Assembly: GCF_040790665.1 (NCBI RefSeq) | Contig: NZ_CP160849.1 | Coordinates: forward strand, 1,761,501 to 1,825,500 | DNA length: 64,000 nt | Reading direction: 5' to 3' | Source: Sulfitobacter pontiacus | GTDB taxonomy: Bacteria; Pseudomonadota; Alphaproteobacteria; Rhodobacterales; Rhodobacteraceae | Shown: positions 54,110 to 63,843 of the stretch, one piece after another | Layout of the letters: every line of letters begins with the position of its first letter | Numbering within the stretch: the stretch's first letter is position 1 | Translations under genes and position numbers: made by a program | The notes under the pieces: generated by a model | What the model was told of the DNA's origin: nothing | The model's input: only the letters and a program-made list of their open reading frames with translations | Databases searched by the model: none

Positions 54110-54601
54110 TTAGCCGTGGTAGGCTTTGCTGACGGCAAAGCTGTCTTCGAACCAGTGCCACAGCACCACCTGACCATCGCGGACCTTGGCACGCAGGGCA
54201 AAGGTGAAGGGGCCAGTCTCTTTGCCGGATTTCGTGGTGATGCCGCTCATCTTACCAAAGACGGCAACGGTGTCGCCTGCGGCAAAGGCATCTGTGTTGT
54301 CCCAAGCGGTTGTCTGAAAATTCTGGCCAAAGACGCCAAGAAAGTCGAAGACTGCCTCCTTGCCGCGTGCCTCACCGATCCACGGCAAGCTTTCGTCGCC
54401 CTCGTTGTGCCAGACCATATCCTCGGCCATCAGGGCCCGCATTTTCTCCATATCGCCCGCCCCCATAGCGCCCATGAAGGCCATTACGGTGTCAAAGCTC
54501 TCTTGTGTAACCGTGTCCATTTCTTTTGCTCCTGCGTGTTGTCCGAGAAGGATGGCCAGAGATGCGCCGAGTGACGTTCTCAGAAGGGTTCTGCGTTTCA
54601 T
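54110..54601 (-). CDS. SnoaL-like (NTF2 fold) protein with Tat-type signal
   Basis: A 163-residue protein. The N-terminus MKRRTLLRTSLGASLAILLG has twin arginines and a hydrophobic stretch, then AGA, as in Tat substrates. The remainder is a single SnoaL-like domain with MGAMGAGDMEKMRALMAEDM and WHWFEDSFAVSKAYHG. This family includes cyclases, isomerases and proteins without enzymatic activity. ATG 54601 is preferred to 54613 because GGAG precedes it. The substrate is unknown. Confidence 0.75.
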   Translation of the reverse strand: MKRRTLLRTSLGASLAILLGQHAGAKEMDTVTQESFDTVMAFMGAMGAGDMEKMRALMAEDMVWHNEGDESLPWIGEARGKEAVFDFLGVFGQNFQTTAWDNTDAFAAGDTVAVFGKMSGITTKSGKETGPFTFALRAKVRDGQVVLWHWFEDSFAVSKAYHG

Positions 54602-54706
54602 GTGTCGCTCCATATCGGGTGCCCCGAAGGAATGGGGCCTTGGTTAAGTTCAAGATTTCGGGTGCCACTCCGCGCGGCACCCGAAAAGTTCGGGCCAGCT
54701 GAGCTC

Positions 54707-54991
54707 TCAGGCGGCGTAGGTCCAGGTGAGCTTGGGGTCTTCGCGGAAGGCAAAACGCTCGAGGTGGCTGGTAATGACCTGCACGACCTTATCGAGAGCG
54801 GCCCGGTCATCGGCTGTCGCGCTCAGTGACAACTGGCCCTTTGTTGCGGCCAGTTCACATGCCCCGAAAGGCAGTTCGATATGGCCGTTTTGGCGCGTGT
54901 GGGTGACGGGCACCTTGTGGCCGAAATGTTTGCAGAGCGTGCCCAGATAACGCTCTGCGCTTTCGGTGTTGAGATGAGTGGTCGCTTTCAT
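54707..54991 (-). CDS. DUF2218 family protein
   Basis: A 94-residue cytoplasmic protein starting MKATTHLNTESAERYLGTLC and containing CKHFGHKVPVTHT, GACELAATKGQLSLSAT and SHLERFAFREDPKL, all matching DUF2218. Function is unknown; the family is often linked to redox or siderophore genes. It is the first gene of the minus-strand cluster and is divergent from a LysR gene 95 bases away. Confidence 0.85.
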   Translation of the reverse strand: MKATTHLNTESAERYLGTLCKHFGHKVPVTHTRQNGHIELPFGACELAATKGQLSLSATADDRAALDKVVQVITSHLERFAFREDPKLTWTYAA

Positions 54992-55086
54992 GGCGGTGTT
55001 CCTCGTGTTGCAAGGAACATCTATTCCCGGCGCATTGATCGGGGTATTCATGGAATCCAGAAGTGATAGTTCCGGCAGGCCGAACA

Positions 55087-55971
55087 ATGATCGATCAGCT
55101 AAAGCATATGGCCATCTTCGCCCGGGTGGTGGACGAAGGCTCGTTCCGGGCCGCGGCGAAAGCCCTTGGCGTCGCACCGTCGCGGGTGAGTGAAACCGTC
55201 TCCGAACTTGAAGATTTCCTTGGCGTGACACTGCTTTACCGCACAACCCGCAAGATCGCGCTCAGCAACGAAGGGCGGATGTTCTACGCCCGGGTGACCG
55301 ACATGCTGCGAAGCGCCGAAAGCGGGTTGAATGACCTCAACGCCCTGTCGTTGGAGCCGGTGGGCGCGCTTAGGGTGTCGATCCCTGCCTTTATGTCGTC
55401 ATCGACCCTGTCGACGGTGATCGCTGAATTTTCCCGTCTTCATCCGCAAGTCGCTCTGTCGTTGGCTTTTTCGGATCAGAGGATGGACCTTATCAACGAT
55501 GGTTTTGACGTGAATATCCGCGCGGGCTGGCTCGACGACAGTGCGATGATGTCGCGCAAACTGGGTGAAAGCGCGCGCGCCTTGGTGGTCGGCAGCGACT
55601 ATGCCGCAACGCGCCCGGCCCCCGAGCATCCTTGCGATCTGGAAGACTGGGACTGGGTGCGCTACCGACATCGCTCAGACTATACCCGCCTTAGCGGCCC
55701 CGGTGGGGAAGAGGCGAAAGTTCTGGGCCAAGCCCGGCTGGAAGTGGACAGCGTGGATGCCCTCTACCATTTCGCCTGCAAGAACCTTGGCGCCACGGTT
55801 CTGCCCGAGCATCTCGCCGCCCGGGGGGAGACGGAGGGCAAGCTGAGCCGCCTGTTCGCCGATTGGCGGCTGAAACCGTTGGGAATTTTTGCCGTCTGGC
55901 CAGACACCTCGCGCCGCGAGAACCTCACGCTTCTGTTCGTTCGGTTTTTGGCAAAAGAGCTCCATCAATAG
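55087..55971 (+). CDS. LysR family regulator (divergent from DUF2218 cluster)
   Basis: 294 residues from ATG 55087. The helix-turn-helix contains HMAIFARVVDEGSFRAAAKA and LGVAPSRVSETVSELEDFLG, then the typical LYRTTRKIALSNEG. The effector domain follows the CrgA/DmlR-like subgroup. The divergent DUF2218-SnoaL-QorB group is its probable target. The ligand is unknown. Confidence 0.88.
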   Translation: MIDQLKHMAIFARVVDEGSFRAAAKALGVAPSRVSETVSELEDFLGVTLLYRTTRKIALSNEGRMFYARVTDMLRSAESGLNDLNALSLEPVGALRVSIPAFMSSSTLSTVIAEFSRLHPQVALSLAFSDQRMDLINDGFDVNIRAGWLDDSAMMSRKLGESARALVVGSDYAATRPAPEHPCDLEDWDWVRYRHRSDYTRLSGPGGEEAKVLGQARLEVDSVDALYHFACKNLGATVLPEHLAARGETEGKLSRLFADWRLKPLGIFAVWPDTSRRENLTLLFVRFLAKELHQ

Positions 55972-56244
55972 GACGGTGCCTATCGGGCCATTTGGTCCGG
56001 CATGAAGGGGCATCTGCCACGTCGCCTTAGTTTACCTCATGGTGCGGCCAAATGAGCCTTTCGCTGAACGAAGCCCCGGTGCAGGTGGCTGAACGCAAGG
56101 CCAAAAGATACGATCTTTGCCGGGTCCTCGCTCCTTCGGACAAAGATGCTCAGATGACGGCCCAAGTCCCGAAGGTCAGCGCACTTGGCGGGTCGCTCAC
56201 GATCATCGCAACCCTTTCAAATTCTGAGGCGATGATTTTGTAGA
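55972..56244. other. Gap with an 18-base direct repeat
   Basis: The only frame here (56052-56243) encodes 63 residues without recognisable features and is not called. GATCATCGCAACCCTTTC occurs at 56201-56218 and 56243-56260; the second copy covers the 3' end of the converging LysR gene, so a short duplication or recombination scar is likely. Confidence 0.55.
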
Positions 56245-57114
56245 TCATCGCAACCCTTTCCCAAGGTGATCAAGCAGCAGCCGGACCTTTGGCGAAAGAT
56301 GCCGGTTCTGCGGATAGATCGCCCAGATGCCATCGTCCGGCGCGCGATACGTATCCAAAACAGAAATCAACCGACCGGCCCGCAGCTCCGCCTCTACATA
56401 ATAATCCGGCAGCTGGATGATCCCGAGGTTCTTCAGCGCCGCATCGACCAGCGATGCGCCGCTGTTGCAGCGGAGATTGCCTTTCACCCGGATGTGGCGG
56501 GTGGTTCCTTTTTCCTGAAACCGCCAATAGCCCAAAGTGCCTTGCAAACAGTTGTAGCCGTCAAGTTCGGACAGGGTGTGCGGGGTTCCGTGAGAGGAAA
56601 GGTATTCGGGTGCCGCGCAGGTGTAATGCCTGCGAGAGGCCAGCCGCTTTGCCATCATGGAGCTGTCTTCCAACTCTCCCAGCCGGATTGCGAGATCGTA
56701 GCTTTCCGCTACAAGATCGAGCAGCTGATTGGTCAGCCTGAGGTTGACCTCAAGATCAGGATAGCGCCGCACGAAGTCGTTGACCAAAGGCGCGATGCGG
56801 TTCTCGCCATATGTCACCGGGGCTGTAAGGTTCAGCCGTCCCTTGGGGCTTTGATGCAGATCGGTGATCGCGCGCTCGGCTTCGGCCAGCCCATCAAGCA
56901 CCTGCCGGCAATGGTTGTAATACACCTGACCCGTCTCGGTGATCGTGACCTTGCGCGTGGTGCGGTAGAACAGCTTGGTGTCCAATCGCGCCTCAAGTGC
57001 GCCGACTTGGCGGCTGACCTGAGCCGTAGAAATACCCAAGCTGTTGGCAGCAGCTGTAAAGCTTTGGGCTTCAGCGACGGCCACAAATTCTGATACCCCC
57101 TCCCAACTCAGCAT
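56245..57114 (-). CDS. LysR family regulator (divergent from adhC)
   Basis: A 289-residue LysR-type regulator. The DNA-binding region is GVSEFVAVAEAQSFTAAANS then LGISTAQVSRQVGALEARLD, followed by FYRTTRKVTITETGQVYY. The effector domain resembles the CrgA/DmlR-like group. It is divergent from the class III alcohol dehydrogenase gene, with a palindrome at 57146-57158 between; control of formaldehyde oxidation is therefore plausible. Its last bases are part of an 18-base direct repeat. Confidence 0.9.
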   Translation of the reverse strand: MLSWEGVSEFVAVAEAQSFTAAANSLGISTAQVSRQVGALEARLDTKLFYRTTRKVTITETGQVYYNHCRQVLDGLAEAERAITDLHQSPKGRLNLTAPVTYGENRIAPLVNDFVRRYPDLEVNLRLTNQLLDLVAESYDLAIRLGELEDSSMMAKRLASRRHYTCAAPEYLSSHGTPHTLSELDGYNCLQGTLGYWRFQEKGTTRHIRVKGNLRCNSGASLVDAALKNLGIIQLPDYYVEAELRAGRLISVLDTYRAPDDGIWAIYPQNRHLSPKVRLLLDHLGKGLR

Positions 57115-57145
57115 GATGTTCCTTTCAATCTTAATGGCCGAAGAA

Positions 57146-57158
57146 CTATTGCTAATAG
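57146..57158. promoter_or_regulatory. Putative LysR binding site upstream of adhC
   Basis: CTATT-GCT-AATAG is a perfect palindrome containing the T-N9-A type core expected for LysR boxes. It lies 32 bases upstream of the regulator start and about 110 before adhC. Confidence 0.5.
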
Positions 57159-57185
57159 GTAACGGTGTTTTGCAGATATCTCTGA

Positions 57186-58394
<1,209 letters not shown>

Positions 58395-58463
58395 TCTTCC
58401 GCCGGTCGCGCCGTCTGTAGGCGCGGCCGGGGTGATCTGCAAGCGTTGCTGGAAAGCCTAAAG

Positions 58464-59531
58464 TCAGCCCACCTCGCGCCGCTGTGCATCCCTGACCAGC
58501 GCTGCCATTCGGTAGAACCCATGCGCCATCTTGGTGAAAGGCGTGAGCAGGAAAAACGCCAGCACCGCGCCGAGATGTATGACCAAAAGACCCGGCATCC
58601 AGCCGGTGCCGCCTGCCGCATAGAGCAGCAGCCCCGATAGTCCGACAAACCCCAGCAATCCGGTAAAGGCTATTTCGCCGCCAAAGGCATTAGTCGCGCC
58701 GAGCGATTTGTCAGACCGCAGCTTAAGCCAGACCATCTTGCTACAGCCCAACACCAATAGAATGCCACCTGAGAGCCCAAGAATCTTTGGTGCCGAAAAC
58801 AGCCCATAAGGGGCGGGCATATCCAGCAGATAGTGCATCAGGGTTCCTACGCTGGTCGAAGCGAAACACAGCAGAAAGCCATACATGATTGCCTGATGCG
58901 CATAGCGGCGGGCATGGGTGAAGCGGTCTTCGTCTTCAAAGTTGCAGCCGTCGCCGTGGCCGCCCTTGAGGTTGCGCATGTTCGCGACAGAGGCGATGGC
59001 CCCGCGCAAATGCGACAGGCGAACCCGGGTGCCGCCCACGGTTTGCCAGTAGCGGCGCAGGCCGATGGCAATGCTTATCAACGGAAACAGAAAGGCGGGC
59101 AGGAAGATCGCTACCATCGCATTGTGAGACAGTACCGCATAGAATCCTTCGCCTCCTGCGGCGGCCAGCGCACGGGCAGCCCAAAACAGCAATGCAAAGC
59201 CCAAGACAGTGGCGAGCACGATGGCGAGGCCGTTTTTCTGGAAGGCTTTCCCGGCGGCACGTGGAAAGGCAAACTCTTCCCAACTGTCTTGGCGCACATC
59301 GGCCAAGGCTTGCGGCAAGTTCAGTTCAAACTCATGCGGGGCGGTGTATTGGCAGGCGTAGTAGCAGCCCCGGCAATTGTGACAGAGGTTCGCCAGTTGC
59401 GTTAGATCCCCGTCCGAAAAGGCGCGTTCGGCCTGAAGGGCAGGGAAAACCGAGCAGTACCCCTCGCAATAGCGGCAGGCGTTGCAGATTTCGGCCTGAC
59501 GGCGGGCCTCTTGGAGTAGATCAATTTGCAT
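58464..59531 (-). CDS. tcuB: Tricarballylate utilization protein TcuB
   Basis: Membrane-bound electron carrier that reoxidises TcuA. It has 355 residues. Two ferredoxin-like clusters are visible: C16, C19, C22, C26 in EICNACRYCEGYCSVFP and C50, C53, C56, C60 in NLCHNCRGCYYACQYT. About six membrane helices follow. This matches TcuB/CitB. The start overlaps the tcuA end by 11 bases. It passes electrons to the quinone pool by family analogy. Confidence 0.92.
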   Translation of the reverse strand: MQIDLLQEARRQAEICNACRYCEGYCSVFPALQAERAFSDGDLTQLANLCHNCRGCYYACQYTAPHEFELNLPQALADVRQDSWEEFAFPRAAGKAFQKNGLAIVLATVLGFALLFWAARALAAAGGEGFYAVLSHNAMVAIFLPAFLFPLISIAIGLRRYWQTVGGTRVRLSHLRGAIASVANMRNLKGGHGDGCNFEDEDRFTHARRYAHQAIMYGFLLCFASTSVGTLMHYLLDMPAPYGLFSAPKILGLSGGILLVLGCSKMVWLKLRSDKSLGATNAFGGEIAFTGLLGFVGLSGLLLYAAGGTGWMPGLLVIHLGAVLAFFLLTPFTKMAHGFYRMAALVRDAQRREVG

Positions 59532-60906
59532 GGGCTGCGGCCTCCTTGCCTGCGATACGTCCGAATACGGTGCCGATGGTCATGCCGAAACCGGCGAGGT
59601 AGCCTTGGCCCAGAATCGACCCGGCCATGGTTTCGCCCGCCGCCCAAAGGTTGCTGGCAAGGCGGTCGTCGATGGAGCATTGCGCGTTTTCATCCACCTT
59701 CAGCCCGAGATAGGTAAAGGTGACGCCAGTGCGCAGCGAATAGCCGTAGAACGGCGGCTTGGTGATCGGTCGCGCCCAGTTGGTCTTGGGCGGGGTGAGG
59801 CCGGAGGTGGCGACCCCGTCCAGCTCGGTGGGGTGAAAGCCGCTTTGATCGCCGCAGGCTTCGTTGAATTCGGCCACGGTCTGCTCTAGCGCGTCGGCGG
59901 GCAGGCCCATTTTGCCCGCCAGTTCCGCCAGCGTGTCTGCCTTGATCGGCGGGAACACCGAGGGCATAAACAGGTTCAGCGATTTGGCATCGATGATGAC
60001 ATAGCCGACCTGATCGGGCTGCGCGGCCACCAGTCGGCCCCAGATGGCATAGCGTTTCGGCCAGACATCCTCACCCTCATCATAGAACCGCTGTGCGTCT
60101 TTGTTGACGACGATGGAGAAGGGCACGCAATCCAGCCGTGTGACGATCCCGCCATCGAATTTCGGTGCCCGCCCGTCGATGGCGACGGCGTGACATTGGG
60201 TCGGGTCGCCAACCTGCGCGATGCCTTGATCCAGCAGGTCCGCCAATACCACGCCGCGGTTGTAGGGCGTGCCGCGGATCAGGAAATTCTTCGCCGCTGG
60301 CCCCCATGCGCGTGCCAGCCAGTCGGTGTCGGCCTGAAATCCGCCAGAGGCCACGACGACGGATTTGGGCGAGAGGCTCTTGGCGGCCCCCTCATGGGTA
60401 TAGTCCACCCGCGTCACCCGGTCGCCTTCCAGCTCGAGGTGGGTCACGGCGGCTTCATAGAGCACCTCCACGCCCAGCCTTTCGGCAGTGCGGTAATAGG
60501 CGTTCACAAGGCTTTTGCCACCGCCGCGAAAGAAGGCGTTGGTGCGCGCCAGTGACAGGGTGCCCGACAGCGAAGGCTGAAACCGCACGCCATGGGCTTC
60601 CATCCACGGCAGGCATTCCTCGGAAGAGCGGATGGCGAGGCGTGCGAGATGTTCATCCGTCTTGCCACCCGTCACCTTCATCAGATCGGCGAGGTATTCC
60701 TCTTCGGTGTAGCTTTCGACCAATGGGCCCAAGGGGCCATGGTGCATGCAGCGGAAGTTGCGGGTGTGGCGCGAATTGCCGCCCCGGTAGGGTTTTGGCG
60801 CGGTCTCAAGGATCAGCACGCGGGCGCCGTCTTCGGCGGCGGTGATCGCGGCGCAAAGGGCCGCATTGCCGCCGCCGATCACGACGATATCGTAGGTCTC
60901 GGTCAC
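59521..60906 (-). CDS. tcuA: FAD-dependent tricarballylate dehydrogenase TcuA
   Basis: Flavoprotein that oxidises tricarballylate to cis-aconitate in Salmonella; related enzymes act on similar acids. It has 461 residues. The FAD-binding motif is DIVVIGGGNAALCAAITAAE (about 6-25), then ETAPKPYRGGNSRHTRNFRC. The C-terminus contains GYSLRTGVTFTYLGLKV and AGETMAGSILGQGYLAGFGM, as in the fumarate-reductase/TcuA family. It overlaps the GntR gene upstream and tcuB downstream, so all three are one operon. Confidence 0.92.
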   Translation of the reverse strand: MTETYDIVVIGGGNAALCAAITAAEDGARVLILETAPKPYRGGNSRHTRNFRCMHHGPLGPLVESYTEEEYLADLMKVTGGKTDEHLARLAIRSSEECLPWMEAHGVRFQPSLSGTLSLARTNAFFRGGGKSLVNAYYRTAERLGVEVLYEAAVTHLELEGDRVTRVDYTHEGAAKSLSPKSVVVASGGFQADTDWLARAWGPAAKNFLIRGTPYNRGVVLADLLDQGIAQVGDPTQCHAVAIDGRAPKFDGGIVTRLDCVPFSIVVNKDAQRFYDEGEDVWPKRYAIWGRLVAAQPDQVGYVIIDAKSLNLFMPSVFPPIKADTLAELAGKMGLPADALEQTVAEFNEACGDQSGFHPTELDGVATSGLTPPKTNWARPITKPPFYGYSLRTGVTFTYLGLKVDENAQCSIDDRLASNLWAAGETMAGSILGQGYLAGFGMTIGTVFGRIAGKEAAAHAN

Positions 60907-61583
60907 AGCAGGTCTCCGTCATAGGTTTCATCGCGCGTGGGCTGCGCGCGCAGGGCGCGCACCCGAACCCGTTGGGCCGCTTCGATATGCGCGCGCATCG
61001 CCGCTTCGGCGAGGGCGGCATCACGGGCCTTGATCGCATCCAGAACGCCAAAATGTTCCTCCACCGCTTTCTCGGCACGGGCAGGATCGGTGAGCGTCGT
61101 CGGGCCGAGGATCATCAGCGTCTTTTGCAGTGTATGGATCGACCGGGTGAGAAAACGGTTCTTCGCGGCGTCCAGAAGGGCTGCGTGGAACTGGCGGTTG
61201 AGGGTGAAGGCTTCGGGCACATTGCCCAGGGTGGCAAGCTGCTGGTTCATGTCCTGCAACTCTTCAATCTCGATGTCCGAGGCAGCGCGGGCGGCGAGCC
61301 GTGCGGCGGTGCCCTCCAGCACGGCGCGCATCTCGTAGAGTTCCATCACCTCGGCGTAGTCCAGCGTGCGGATGCTCGCCCCTTGGCGGGGGATATGGGC
61401 CACGACACCGTCTGCCTCTAACTGTCGGATCGCTTCGCGCACGGGGGTGCGGGAAACGCCCAAACGTTCGGCCAGTTCGGTCTCCCGCAGGCGGTCGCCG
61501 GGATTCAGCCGACCGGCACGCAGTTCGTCCATCAGTTGCGCATAGGCAGAATTGCCCTGCGGTGTGCGGTCTTCTTCGCTCAT
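60903..61583 (-). CDS. GntR family regulator (FCD domain) of the tcu locus
   Basis: A 226-residue GntR/FadR-type regulator. The N-terminal winged helix has LMDELRAGRLNPGDRLRETE and LAERLGVSRTPVREAIRQLE, and the C-terminal all-helical FCD domain includes LNRQFHAALLDAAKNRFLTR with likely metal-binding His residues. ATG 61583 is used; the frame continues upstream into the operator region without a good start. It overlaps tcuA by four bases and lies opposite the AbrB-family gene, with an 11-base perfect inverted repeat between them. Confidence 0.92.
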   Translation of the reverse strand: MSEEDRTPQGNSAYAQLMDELRAGRLNPGDRLRETELAERLGVSRTPVREAIRQLEADGVVAHIPRQGASIRTLDYAEVMELYEMRAVLEGTAARLAARAASDIEIEELQDMNQQLATLGNVPEAFTLNRQFHAALLDAAKNRFLTRSIHTLQKTLMILGPTTLTDPARAEKAVEEHFGVLDAIKARDAALAEAAMRAHIEAAQRVRVRALRAQPTRDETYDGDLL

Positions 61584-61602
61584 AAAACGCCCCCAAAGGT
61601 CA

Positions 61603-61638
61603 TTATTGCATACATGTGGATACAATAGTATGCAATAA
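61603..61638. promoter_or_regulatory. Putative GntR operator of the tcu locus
   Basis: TTATTGCATAC (61603-61613) and GTATGCAATAA (61628-61638) form a perfect 11-base inverted repeat with a 14-base spacer. Inside it, ATAC-AATA-GTAT is a second palindrome sharing the right arm. It lies midway between the GntR and AbrB-family starts. Confidence 0.75.
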
Positions 61639-61672
61639 CGATCAAGTCCGATAAACTGCAGGAGTGGACCCC

Positions 61673-62719
61673 ATGCGCATTGCCCAACCAACCCGAAACC
61701 GGTCGCTTACCCTCATCCTCGCCGGGGCTGGCACTTTGGCCTTCTGGTGGCTCGACCTGCCGCTGCCATTCCTTTTCGGCCCTATGGCCGCCTGTCTTAT
61801 CGCGGCGCTGTCGAACCTGCCGATCAAAGGCTTCGGTCAAGTTTCGGTGGCGGCGCGCACGATCCTTGGGGTGGCGGTTGGGGCTTCGATCACGCCTGAT
61901 CTGTTTCACCAACTGCCACAAATGGCGATGTCGGTGGCGCTGGTCCCGGTCTTTATTGCGTTGATCGGGATTATCGGCGTGCCGTTCTTTCGGCATGTTT
62001 GGGGCTTCGACGCGCCGACAGCCTATTACGCCGCGATGCCGGGTGGCTTGCAGGACATGGTTATCTTTGGCACCGAAGCGGGGGGCGATCCGCGCGCGCT
62101 GTCCCTGATCCATGCCACGCGGGTGCTGATCATCGTTACCCTCGCGCCTGCTTTCCTGACGCTGGCTTACGGGACGGGGCTGACCAATCCTATCGGCGCG
62201 CCGGTGACGGAACTGCCAGTGGGAGAGATGGCCCTGATGGCCGCCGCCGCCCTGATCGGCTGGAAGGGAGGAGAGCGGATTGGCCTGTTCGGTGCCTCGA
62301 TCCTCGGCCCCATGAGCGTCACCGCTGTCTTGTCACTGGCTGGCCTGATCCACAGCCGCCCGCCCGCCGAGGCCATCCTGGCCGCGCAGTTCTTTATCGG
62401 CTGCGGGATCGGCGTGCATTTTCTGGGCGTGACATGGCGCGAGCTGACGCGGGTGGTGCTGGCGGGCATCGCCTATGTGCTGGTGCTCGCCGTTTTGGCC
62501 GCAGGTTTCACCGGGCTTGTCACTTGGGCCGGGTTGGGTAACCCGGTCGAGGCATTCCTTGCCTTCGCGCCGGGCGGGCAGGCCGAGATGACGGTGCTGG
62601 CCATCGTGACCGGTGCGGATTTGGGCTTTGTCATCACCCACCATCTGACCCGCATCGTGCTGGTGATCGTCGGCGCGCCGCTGGTTGCGGGGTTTATGGC
62701 GCGTAGACGGAAGGGTTGA
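61673..62719 (+). CDS. AbrB family membrane protein (putative transporter)
   Basis: A 348-residue membrane protein of the AbrB duplication family, sometimes called AmoA-like. It has two homologous halves of hydrophobic helices; paired segments LPFLFGPMAACLIAALSNLP and YYAAMPGGLQDMVIFGTEAG versus the later FGASILGPMSVTAVLSLAGL and AFLAFAPGGQAEMTVLAIVT show the repeat. GCAGGAG precedes ATG 61673. It replaces the usual tricarballylate carrier gene in this locus, so a role in acid uptake is inferred. It overlaps the next, converging gene by 26 bases. Confidence 0.88.
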   Translation: MRIAQPTRNRSLTLILAGAGTLAFWWLDLPLPFLFGPMAACLIAALSNLPIKGFGQVSVAARTILGVAVGASITPDLFHQLPQMAMSVALVPVFIALIGIIGVPFFRHVWGFDAPTAYYAAMPGGLQDMVIFGTEAGGDPRALSLIHATRVLIIVTLAPAFLTLAYGTGLTNPIGAPVTELPVGEMALMAAAALIGWKGGERIGLFGASILGPMSVTAVLSLAGLIHSRPPAEAILAAQFFIGCGIGVHFLGVTWRELTRVVLAGIAYVLVLAVLAAGFTGLVTWAGLGNPVEAFLAFAPGGQAEMTVLAIVTGADLGFVITHHLTRIVLVIVGAPLVAGFMARRRKG

Positions 62720-63668
62720 TCATATGGATCGGAGCGCCTGCCGCATAGGCGTTCACCTGTTCGAAGATATCCGCGAATTGCTTGTCGAATTCATCCTCGG
62801 TGACAAAGCCGATATGCGGGGTGGCGATCAATCTGGGATGCGAGAGCAGCGGGTCGTTGGGATCGGTCAGCGGCTCGAAATCAAAGACATCCACCGCCGC
62901 CGCGCTCAGATGCCCGGCGTTAAGCGCTTGCAGCAGCGCGCCTTCGGCAATCAGTCCGGCGCGGGAGGTGTTCACTAATACCGAACGCGGCTGCATCGCA
63001 CCGAGGTCGTCGGCGGTGACACTGCCGCGCGTCTCAGATGTAAGTCGCAGATGCAGCGAAACCACGTCACAGGACCCGAAAAACGCCGCGCGGCTTTCGG
63101 CGACGGTCTCACCATCCGCTTTCGCCCGCGCGCGCCCGGCTTCGGAACTCCACCAGATGATCTCCATCCCGAAGGCGCGGGCATAGTCCGCCACCACACG
63201 TCCGATACGCCCATAGCCATAAAGCCCCAGCCGCCGCCCGCGCAGACTGCGCCCTACGCCTATCTGCCAGTTGCCTGCCTTCACGCTCGTCATCTGCTGC
63301 GGCAACTGCCGCATGGCCGCAAGGATCAGCGCAAAGGTCAGTTCCGCCGCCGCATGGTTGGCCCCATCCGCACCTTTGTTGGAACACAGCAGCACGCCCT
63401 GATCGGTGCAGGCCGCGACGTCCACATGCGGATAGGCACCGCGCTGCGAAATCAGGCGCAGGTTTGGCAGACGCTCCAGCAACCCCCGCGTCACCTTGGT
63501 CCGCTCGCGAAAGAGTACGACGCAGTCGGCATCCTGTAAACGGTCGGCCAAGATCGCCTCGTCAGGCTGATGATCCGTCCAGACGGTGACATCATGCCCC
63601 GCCAGCAGGTTAAAGCAGGGCAGTCCGCGCAGGGTGTCGAACCAGTCGTCGAGTATATGAACCTTCAT
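62694..63668 (-). CDS. D-2-hydroxyacid dehydrogenase family protein
   Basis: A 324-residue NAD-dependent dehydrogenase. The Rossmann motif is LGLYGYGRIGRVVADYARAF, and the catalytic Arg, Glu and His are seen in VNTSRAGLI, DVFDFEPLTDP and TPHIGFVTEDEF. The N-terminal catalytic half (MKVHILDDWFDTLRGLPCF) matches the subgroup related to hydroxypyruvate/phosphoglycerate dehydrogenases. The substrate is unknown. Its end overlaps the AbrB-family gene end on the opposite strand. Confidence 0.9.
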   Translation of the reverse strand: MKVHILDDWFDTLRGLPCFNLLAGHDVTVWTDHQPDEAILADRLQDADCVVLFRERTKVTRGLLERLPNLRLISQRGAYPHVDVAACTDQGVLLCSNKGADGANHAAAELTFALILAAMRQLPQQMTSVKAGNWQIGVGRSLRGRRLGLYGYGRIGRVVADYARAFGMEIIWWSSEAGRARAKADGETVAESRAAFFGSCDVVSLHLRLTSETRGSVTADDLGAMQPRSVLVNTSRAGLIAEGALLQALNAGHLSAAAVDVFDFEPLTDPNDPLLSHPRLIATPHIGFVTEDEFDKQFADIFEQVNAYAAGAPIHMINPSVYAP

Positions 63669-63677
63669 CCCTGCACC

Positions 63678-63836
63678 CTATGCTGAAAGCGCGTTGATCG
63701 CTTTGCTGACCCGTTCGTGCAGGATCAGCAGATCGGGGTCGCGGTCTTTTTGAGTGTTGAGGCTGGCGATCAGCTCGGCACGCAGTTTTTCCAGATCACG
63801 GCGGGCGGTTTTGATTTTCTCGTAATTGGTCATCAT
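63678..63836 (-). CDS. Small helical hypothetical protein
   Basis: A 52-residue ORF starting with two ATG codons, MMTNYEKIKTARRDLEKLRA, and ending KAINALSA. It is highly charged and probably forms one or two helices (LEKLRAELIASLNTQKDRDP). No family is recognised. It lies seven bases downstream of the universal stress protein gene and nine bases upstream of the dehydrogenase gene, all on the same strand, so it is likely a real gene in that transcript. Confidence 0.65.
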   Translation of the reverse strand: MMTNYEKIKTARRDLEKLRAELIASLNTQKDRDPDLLILHERVSKAINALSA

Positions 63837-63843
63837 TCGCTTC

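Noticed and set aside
56052-56243. A 63-codon open frame on the plus strand
   Set aside because: No recognisable feature or good ribosome-binding site, and its end overlaps a direct repeat; treated as non-coding.
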